A stretch of 38,973 nucleotides of DNA from Helochares maculicollis (lineage: Eukaryota; Arthropoda; Insecta; Coleoptera; Hydrophilidae): contig JAWQRO010000440.1 in the NCBI GenBank assembly GCA_033557835.1, forward strand, positions 1-38,973. The letters are read 5' to 3'. Numbering within the stretch: the stretch's first letter is position 1; each line of letters opens with the position of its first letter. Shown piece after piece: positions 33,051-38,973 of the stretch. The notes under the pieces are model-generated. The model ran no database searches. It was not told the DNA's origin and worked only from the letters and a program-made list of their open reading frames with translations. The translations under genes were made by a program, and so were the position numbers.

Positions 33051-33694
33051 ATATTATTTGCACAAATCATTGCGGTTACATACACAAAATATCACCTTTT
33101 TTCGAAGCAGGAGTCATTACTAACAGAGACGCATATCATCAACTGTGAAAACTCAGAATGAAGGTAAAATTGGGCAACAATACCATTTGTTAACTCTCAA
33201 CTTTTTCCGGCCTGGAAAATAACCAACAACAGTAACAGTGAAGGAAATGATTAATATGCAAACACTTCATCATATATTAAATGAAATTTCAATTTATCGT
33301 CAATAATACAGAACAGAAGCCCAAATAAAACAACAAATTTAAAATTCAATGAGGACATTCAGAATTGCCTTTTTTTCTACTTTACAAAGTTTCCCGCCAC
33401 AGAAACTGATTATCAACAGAAATAAATCAGATATGAGAAACAAAGATATTTTATCTGAGATCTTAAAGTGTCCCAATCTAATCAGATGTTTAATAAAATA
33501 TAGACAATTAAAAAACTAATCATAAAGTTACTTAAATATAAAATCAATTCAAGAATTTTGCAGAAACTTTTCACAGAAACACTTTCAGCAAAATTTTATG
33601 GATGCAGTTCAAAAGACTAAGAAGAAGCTTAACTCAGAGCTCCAACTAAGTTAAGACAGCAGAAGAATTTTAGGATCAATGCCGTTTTGTCATA
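33051..33694. other. A-rich spacer, perhaps decayed LINE 5' sequence
   Basis: From about 33430 the plus strand has phrases such as KYRQLK and KSIQEFCRNF that could be the region ahead of the reverse transcriptase in the following LINE. Too decayed to assign. Confidence 0.3.
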
Positions 33695-33941
33695 CTAGAA
33701 GAGCTGAAATATGCCCTCAAGAACTCAGATTGGTGTGCTGCTCTGAATAACAAGTAGCGCAATATGTTGTTTTTGTCCCAGTTAATATAAATAGAGACTT
33801 GAAAAACTTTTTCAAAATTTCATCACTATTTACGAAATTCCAGAAACATTCAAAACCTTTTTGACAGGCCTAATCTATACACCCTATAAAAACCCAGAGA
33901 AACCTACCACACTATCATCATGCATTACAAAACTAAAATAA
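33695..33941 (+). mobile_element. Jockey/I-type LINE reverse-transcriptase fragment
   Basis: Plus strand, two frames. LEELKYALKNSD (33695) matches the T..EL..AI...K block before the SAPG motif. After stops and a shift, IYEIPETFKTFLTGLIYTPY (33828) then KNPEKPTTLSSCITKLK to TAA 33939-33941 matches the IP..WK...V.PI.KP.K.P..P.SYRPI.L.SCI.KL stretch of non-LTR reverse transcriptases. Codons for SYRPI are lost. This is a different LINE lineage from the RTE-like copy at 25.4-26.6 kb and on the opposite strand. Confidence 0.65.
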
Positions 33942-34290
33942 CATCTATAGACTAAATAATATCGATGATGTTATTTAGAGTACACATCTTTTTTAATGTT
34001 TGGACATAATAATTGTTATGCATTGGAATGAAAGCTTAGAGTGAATTTAGTGTAGGAGATAAGCTCATTTTGCGAATGCGGTGTAGTAGGTGACTTTAAG
34101 CACATACGTTTTGGTTGCTCCAAATAATCCATTGAGACAAACAGTCTTAACAATAAACTAGTTAGCTTGATGTCTTCACTGACCAATAGCTATATAAATC
34201 TTTTTAAACATACCTCCAATTAATACGGCAAACTGTTAAAGAACTTGAAAATAAAAAAAAGAGTGGAATATACCCACTCAACATTCCCGA
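33942..34290. other. AT-rich spacer
   Basis: No feature seen before the repeat array begins. Confidence 0.5.
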
Positions 34291-34478
34291 TAAGACATAC
34301 ATTTCATAGAGTATTATAGAAATTAATAATCGTACTTTTAAATCGTTTGAAAATCAGTTACAAAATGCTTCTCAATTAAATCTCATTTTCCTTAATCTTT
34401 TAAATCGTAAACTACCATCGAATCACGACATAAAAATATGATTAATCCAGAAAGTTAACTAATCTTCAAAAAATGTAT

Positions 34479-35091
34479 GCTGCGCCTCGGCGCAGCTGAT
34501 TCGAGCTTCGCTCTTCAATTAAGAGCGTCAACCTAAAATTCTAGCAACCAGAAACATTGCGCTTTTAAGAGCGTTAATCTAAACTTCTTAGTTTCAGAAA
34601 CATTTCGCGTTTAAGAGCGTCAACCTAAGCTTTATACTTTCAGAAATGTTTCGCTTTTAACAGCGTAAATCTAAGATTCTTACTTTCAGAAATATCTCTT
34701 TTAAAAGTGCCAACTTTAGTTCCTATTATACACGAACTTTCCGCTACTAAGACAATCAACCTAAGTTTTTAACGTCTATAAACATTCCGCTTTTAAGAGG
34801 GTCATCTAAGACCTTTTATTATATACTATTATACATCAATTTTTTAATACGTGAAGCAATGCTGTTGTTGATACATTTCTTTTAGGGTCACTTAATAAAA
34901 GGTTTGTTGACAATAAATAAAGTCAAAATAAATGTATGAATGTATGAAGCTTAGGTTGACGCTCTTAAAAGCGGAATGTTTAAGTGTTTGTAGTTTTCTG
35001 CATAAGAGCGGAATTCCTCTGGTTGTTAGAAGCTTAGATTGACGCTCTTAATCGAACAGCGAAACTCGAATCGGCTGCATCGAAGCCGCAG
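34479..35091. repeat. Foldback-like unit 1
   Basis: 613 bases. Left arm 34479-34527 (hairpins) followed by about six 46-bp subrepeats to 34815; core near 34816-34930 with TACGTGAAGCAATGCTGTTG; right arm to 35091, partly decayed (GCTGCATCGAAGCCGCAG). The longest unit because its left arm has the most subrepeats. Confidence 0.8.
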
Positions 35092-35517
35092 TTTCCACCT
35101 ATTTTAGATGTTAGAAGATAACTTCATTTTCTTAGTTATTTTTATTTTTAGGTTGAGATTTGGCAAAGTCTCTCTTTCTTGATTAATCACATTTTTTGTG
35201 TCGCAATTAGATTAAAGTTTACGATTCAAAAGTATAAGCAAAATCAAATTTCGTTGAGTATTATATTAGAACCGTTTTGATTTTAAAGTAAATTTGACTT
35301 CGTTTATTTTTATAAATCGTGTATTACAGTCGGCATAAAAACATGATTATTCCAGAAAGTGAAGCTATTTTCCAACATCTGTAAAAACGCCGTAGGGCTC
35401 TCAAGTCAATCTGATTTTGTTTAGTTTTTAGAAACACGAAGTTCTGTCGAACATGGATATAAAAATATCATTAATCTACAAAGAGAAGTTATTGTTTAAC
35501 ATCTGTAAAACGTTTAA
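35092..35517. repeat. Linker 1
   Basis: 426 bases, longer than linkers 2 and 3 because its last part is present twice (ATGATTATTCCAGAAAGTGA with CAACATCTGTAAAAACG, then TATCATTAATCTACAAAG with TAACATCTGTAAAACG). Confidence 0.7.
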
Positions 35518-35905
35518 GATGCACCTTCGGCACAGCTAACTCGAGCTTCACTCTTCAATTCTCTCTTCGCCAACCTAAGAGTCTAACAACTAAAGGCATT
35601 CCACTTCTAAGAGCGTTAACCTAAGCTCCTAACTTTCAGAAACATTCTGCCTTCAAAAACACCAACCTGAGGTTGTACTATCCACGAACATTTTGTTATT
35701 AAGATCTACAACCTTTTCTTATATACCATAATAACTCTATTTATTAATAAGTGAAGCAATGCTGTTAGTGATATATTTCTTAAAGGTGCATATAATAAAA
35801 TATTTGTTGACAATTTTAGTAACAGTATATTTCTGGATGCAAAAAGTTTAGGTGGATGCTCTTATGTGAAGAGCGAAGCTCGAATCGGCTGCGCCGAAGG
35901 CGCAG
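35518..35905. repeat. Foldback-like unit 2
   Basis: 388 bases. The left hairpin is decayed (ATGCACCTTCGGCACAGC) while the right one is perfect (GCTGCGCCGAAGGCGCAG). About three subrepeats in the left arm. Confidence 0.8.
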
Positions 35906-36199
35906 TTTCCACCAATTTTAGATGTTAGAATATATCTTTTCTTTCTTGATTAACCACTTATTTATGTCACAATACAATTGGAGGTTAAGATTCTAAGGTA
36001 TAAGCAAAATCAAATTTCATTGAGTACTACTCTAGAACAGTTTTTCAAAATATTTGAAAGTACTAGTACTAATATCGCTAATTATAGCTTAATATAGAAT
36101 ATTCTTCAACTCTATCTCACTTTGTTTATTATTCTAAATCGGGTATTACAATCGTGTGTCAACATAAAAATATGTCGTAAAAACATAAAAAAAGTGGTA

Positions 36200-36563
36200 G
36201 CTGCGCCTTCGGCGCAGCCGATTTGAGCTTCGCTCTTCAATTAAGAGCGTTAACCTAACTTTCTAACAACCAGAGGCATTCCACTTCTAAGAGCGTCGAC
36301 CTAAGTTATTACGACAGTTAACGTAAGTTTCTAACAACCAGAAATATTTCGGTATTAAGAGCGTCACCTAAAACTTTTTATTATATACCATAATAGCTCT
36401 ATTTGTTAATACGTGAAGCAATGCTATTGTTCATATATTTCTTTAAGGTTCATTTAATAATAGTTTATTGACAATTTAACAGAATGTTTCTGGTTGTTAG
36501 AAACTTAGGTTAACACTCTTAATTGAAGAGCGAAGCTCGATTCGGCTGCGCCGAAGGCGTGGC
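36200..36563. repeat. Foldback-like unit 3
   Basis: 364 bases, the shortest unit. The left hairpin is perfect (GCTGCGCCTTCGGCGCAGC at 36200-36218), and the 7-bp stem CGCTCTT/AAGAGCG at 36231-36249 is intact. Preceded by linker 2 (35906-36199). Confidence 0.85.
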
Positions 36564-36866
36564 TTCCATCTATTGTAGATGTTAGAATATAACTTCTCTT
36601 TCTTGATTAACCATATTTTTGTGTCGCAATTCGATTGGAGTTTACGATTCAAAATTATAAACAAATACAAATTTCAGTGAGTATTATTCTAGAACAGTTT
36701 TTCAAGCAGTTTTAAAGTATGAGTACTAATATCGTTAGTTACAGCTTATTATAGAATATTCCTCAACTCAATCTGACTTAGTTTATTCTTCTTAATGGTA
36801 TATAACACGCGCGTGTCGGCATAAAAATATGATTATTCAAGAAAGTTAATCTTTCAAAATGTCGTA

Positions 36867-37283
36867 GCTGCGCCTTCAGCGCAGCTGATTCGAGCTTCGC
36901 TCTTCAATTAAGAGGGTCAACCTAAGCTCCTAACAACCAGAGGTAGTCTACTTCTAAGACCGTCAAATTTCAATAGCATTCCGTATTTAAAAGCATCAAC
37001 CTGAGGTTCTACTATCATTTCTCTATTAAGGCAGCTAACCTAAGGTTCTAACAACCAGAACATTTCGTTATAATGAGAATCAACAAAAACGTTTTATTAT
37101 ATACCATAATAGCTCTATTTGTTAATACTTGAAGCAATGCTGTTGGTGATATATTTCCTAAAGGCTTATTTAATAAAATGTTTGTTGACAATTTCAGTAA
37201 CAGTATATTTCTGGATGTAAGAAGTTTAGATTGACGCTCTTAATTGAAGAGCGAAGCTCAAATCGGCTGCGCCGAAGGCGCAG
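36867..37283. repeat. Foldback-like unit 4
   Basis: 417 bases. The left hairpin has one mismatch in the loop-proximal part (CTTCAGCG); the right hairpin is perfect. Preceded by linker 3 (36564-36866), followed by linker 4. Confidence 0.85.
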
Positions 37284-37770
37284 CTAATGCATTTTGCAGA
37301 TATTAGAAGGTAACTTAATTTTTTAGATTAATGATATTTTTGTGTCGATATTCGATTGTTCCTTGGTTCCAAAACATGAAGAGAATTAGATTGAAGTAAG
37401 GGGCTTACTGTAATAAAATATAGCTAGCAAAATTAGTACTCCTGCTTTTAAATCGTTTGAAACACTGTTTTTATATTAATACTCAACCTGAGCACCGAAA
37501 ATGATATGTTTTGAATTCCATGTGTTTTATATGTTAGAATATAACTTCTCTTTCTTGATTAACCATATACATGTGTCGCAATTAGATTGAAGTAAACGAT
37601 TCAATAGTATAAGCAAAATCAAATTTCATTAAGTATTATTCTAGAACAGTTTTTCCAACGATTTTAAAGCACGAGTACTAATATCGCTAGTTACGGCTTA
37701 TTATAGAATATTTCTCAACTCAATCTGATTTTGCTTATTCTTCTAAATCGTGTATTACACTCTCAAAAAC
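37284..37770. repeat. Linker 4
   Basis: 487 bases; contains two successive starts of the linker motif (TTGTGTCGATATTCGATTG near 37341, then ATGTGTCGCAATTAGATTG near 37571), suggesting that a unit's linker was duplicated or that a whole arm was lost between them. Confidence 0.65.
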
Positions 37771-38260
37771 ATCGCAGCCTATTCGAGCTTCGCTCTGAAC
37801 TAAGAGCGTCCACCTAAATTTCTAACAACCAGAAACATTCCGCCTTTAAAACCATCCACCTGAATTTCTAATATCCAAGAACATTCTGCTATTAAGACAG
37901 TCATCCTAAGCTTCTAACAACCAGAAACATTTCACCATTATGAGAGTCAGCTTAAACCTTTTATTATATACCAACCTGAATTTCTACTATCCAAAATCAT
38001 TTCGCTATTAAGACAGTTAAACTAAGCTTCAAACTAATCCAGAAACATTTCGCTATTAAGAATGAATACTTTTTACTATATAGCATAATGGCAACAGTTG
38101 TTAATATGTGAAGCAAAGCTGTAGTCGAATCATTTCCTTTAGGTTTATTTAATAAACGGTTAGTTGACACTTTTAATAATGGAAGGTCTTCTGAATGTTG
38201 GAAACTTAGGATGACACTCTTAATTGAGAGCGAAGCTTGTATCGGCTGCACCGTCTGCAG
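37771..38260. repeat. Foldback-like unit 5, truncated at both caps
   Basis: 490 bases. The left hairpin is reduced to ATCGCAGCC before TATTCGAGCTTCGCTC; the core motif CTTTTATTATATACCA appears at 37958 in the middle of the subrepeats, so the left arm is rearranged. The right hairpin decays to GCTGCACCGTCTGCAG and the mariner element starts within ten bases. Confidence 0.8.
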
Positions 38261-38267
38261 GTCACGA

Positions 38268-38973
38268 TTTGTGTTCAATAAGTATCGCGAATTTTGAATT
38301 TTCGCGGATTACGTATATTCGAATTTCGATTTTTTTTTGTGGCGTTATGTTGGTACGCATGTCTCTCACTTATACCCATAAGTTCGGCCATTTTGAATGT
38401 TCAGTTAATTGTTGACAGCTGCTTTGCTTGCACGTGTTTTGGCTCGTCTTAGATTTTTACCTATTCAAAAAAATTTATCAAAGAACCTGTATCAAATTTT
38501 CTGTGAAAAACGAAATTAAGTGCGCGGATGCATTCCGAATGTTGACTGTGGCATACTGAGAAGCTACATTGGACCGAAGCAACGTTTATAGGTGGTACAA
38601 AATGTTCTCAAAAGGCCGAGAAGATGTGAACGAGCACTTCAACAACAGACGAAAAAATTGATGAAGTGAACAAAATGGTATTGGCCAATCGTCGAATCAC
38701 CGTTAGGGAAGTTGCTGAGGACATAGACATATCGATTGGCTCGTGCCATTCGATTTTTATCAATGATTTGGGCATGAAACGGGTCGCCGCGAAATTCATA
38801 CCAAAATTACTTAATTTCGACCAAAAATAGCTTCGCATGAAAATTGCTAATGACCTGTTGGATTCTGTCCGCGACGACCCAAATTTGCTCCAGAGGGTCA
38901 TAACTTGTGACGAATCGTGGGTTTACGGTTATGACGTGGAAACCAAAGCTCAATCATCTCAATGGAAGCTGCC
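38268..38973 (+). mobile_element. Mariner element, 5' part (right-edge copy)
   Basis: Same family as the left-edge copy but on the plus strand, beginning at TTGTGTTCAATAAGTATCGCG next to the last array hairpin and running off the window. The 5' leader is about 205 bases. No TA is found exactly where the left copy has one, so the outermost bases of the terminal repeat may be lost or the insertion point altered. The 5' ends of the two copies face each other across about 37.7 kb. Confidence 0.88.
38473..38973 (+). pseudogene. Mariner transposase, N-terminal half, broken
   Basis: The start codon is ATT at 38473 where the left copy has ATG. The frame reads QRTCIKFSVK, DAFRMLTVAY, a TGA in place of Gly, EATLDRSNVYRWYKMFSKGR, then a deletion in the GRPST linker shifts the frame (GTGAACGA joins GCACTTC). 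It continues TDEKIDEVNKMVLANRRI, EVAEDIDISIGSCHSIFIND, MKRVAAKFIPKLLNFDQK, TAG at 38828, then MKIANDLLDSVRDDPNLLQ and ITCDESWVYGYDVETKAQSS with the first catalytic Asp at 38909. The GRPST-linker deletion differs from that in the left copy, which lost a neighbouring 37 bases, so the two decayed independently. Confidence 0.9.

Larger units (their letters stand above)
34291..38262. repeat. Tandem array of five foldback-like units
   Basis: Five units lie head to tail, each an inverted repeat (left arm, core, right arm), joined by related linkers that begin with a diverged linker end at about 34291-34478. Left arms start with a hairpin GCTGCGCCTTCGGCGCAGC and run through GATTCGAGCTTCGCTC and CGCTCTTCAATTAAGAGCG into 46-bp subrepeats; right arms are the mirror image. 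Cores share CTTTTATTATATACCATAAT and GTGAAGCAATGCTGTTG. Linkers share CTTGATTAACCATAT, TGTGTCGCAATTCGATTG and TCATTGAGTATTATTCTAGA. No protein is encoded. Long inverted arms made of short tandem repeats are the hallmark of foldback transposons; regular repetition with the linker is more like a satellite. Confidence 0.85.

Noticed and set aside
34291..38262. Regularly spaced repeats as a CRISPR array
   Set aside because: Units are hundreds of bases long, inverted, with conserved linkers instead of unique spacers, and the DNA is clearly eukaryotic.

Overview
The window looks like AT-rich, gene-poor nuclear DNA of an arthropod, most likely an insect. The evidence is the density of decayed mariner/Tc1-like transposons, the RTE-type LINE, the Penelope-like retroelement piece, the (AT)n microsatellites and the lack of any long intact gene. 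I see no rRNA, tRNA, bacterial operon or CRISPR array. Most long open frames are transposon remnants or antisense shadows of them.

Layout, left to right. 1-556: 5' part of a mariner transposase gene on the minus strand, running off the window. 0.6-4.4 kb: AT-rich spacer with a GC-rich (GGC)n block at 2.9-3.1 kb, a 16-bp minisatellite at 3.39-3.64 kb and a TATA-like site at 4.09 kb. 4.7-7.5 kb: a nested repeat complex with a decayed repeat-associated protein frame, two direct copies (A and B) of an unclassified repeat separated by a mariner 3' fragment, and another mariner piece. 9.92-10.65 kb: an internally deleted mariner with 28-bp identical terminal repeats and TA target sites. 11.3-12.3 kb: a badly decayed but nearly full-length mariner. 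13.48-13.64 kb: a lone half-copy of the repeat that forms the array near 34-38 kb. 15.6-16.1 kb: C-terminal (GIY-YIG) end of a Penelope-like element. 16.55-17.94 kb: a complete but dead Tc1/mariner-like element (not D34D) with a tandem internal duplication. 18.37-18.53 kb: a short cysteine-rich frame with a polyadenylation signal behind it. 18.6-24.3 kb: AT-rich, essentially featureless. 24.36-24.75 kb: another mariner remnant. 25.3-26.6 kb: RTE-like LINE cut off at an (AT)n tract. 28-32.5 kb: the least repetitive, most GC-rich part, with exon-like signals and possible regulatory DNA. 33.7-33.94 kb: a second, different LINE reverse-transcriptase fragment. 34.3-38.26 kb: a tandem array of five foldback-like units. 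38.27-38.97 kb: a second copy of the left-edge mariner, on the plus strand, abutting the array.

The genes do not work together as a pathway; the window is a record of transposon insertion and decay. The part that looks least like a catalogued element is the 34.3-38.26 kb array. Each unit is a large inverted repeat capped by GC-rich hairpins, its arms are built from about 46-bp subrepeats, and a conserved linker joins the units. The architecture recalls foldback transposons, but the array behaves like a satellite. The cysteine-rich frame at 18.4 kb and the exon-like frame at 32.0-32.3 kb are the best candidates for host coding sequence, and both are uncertain.
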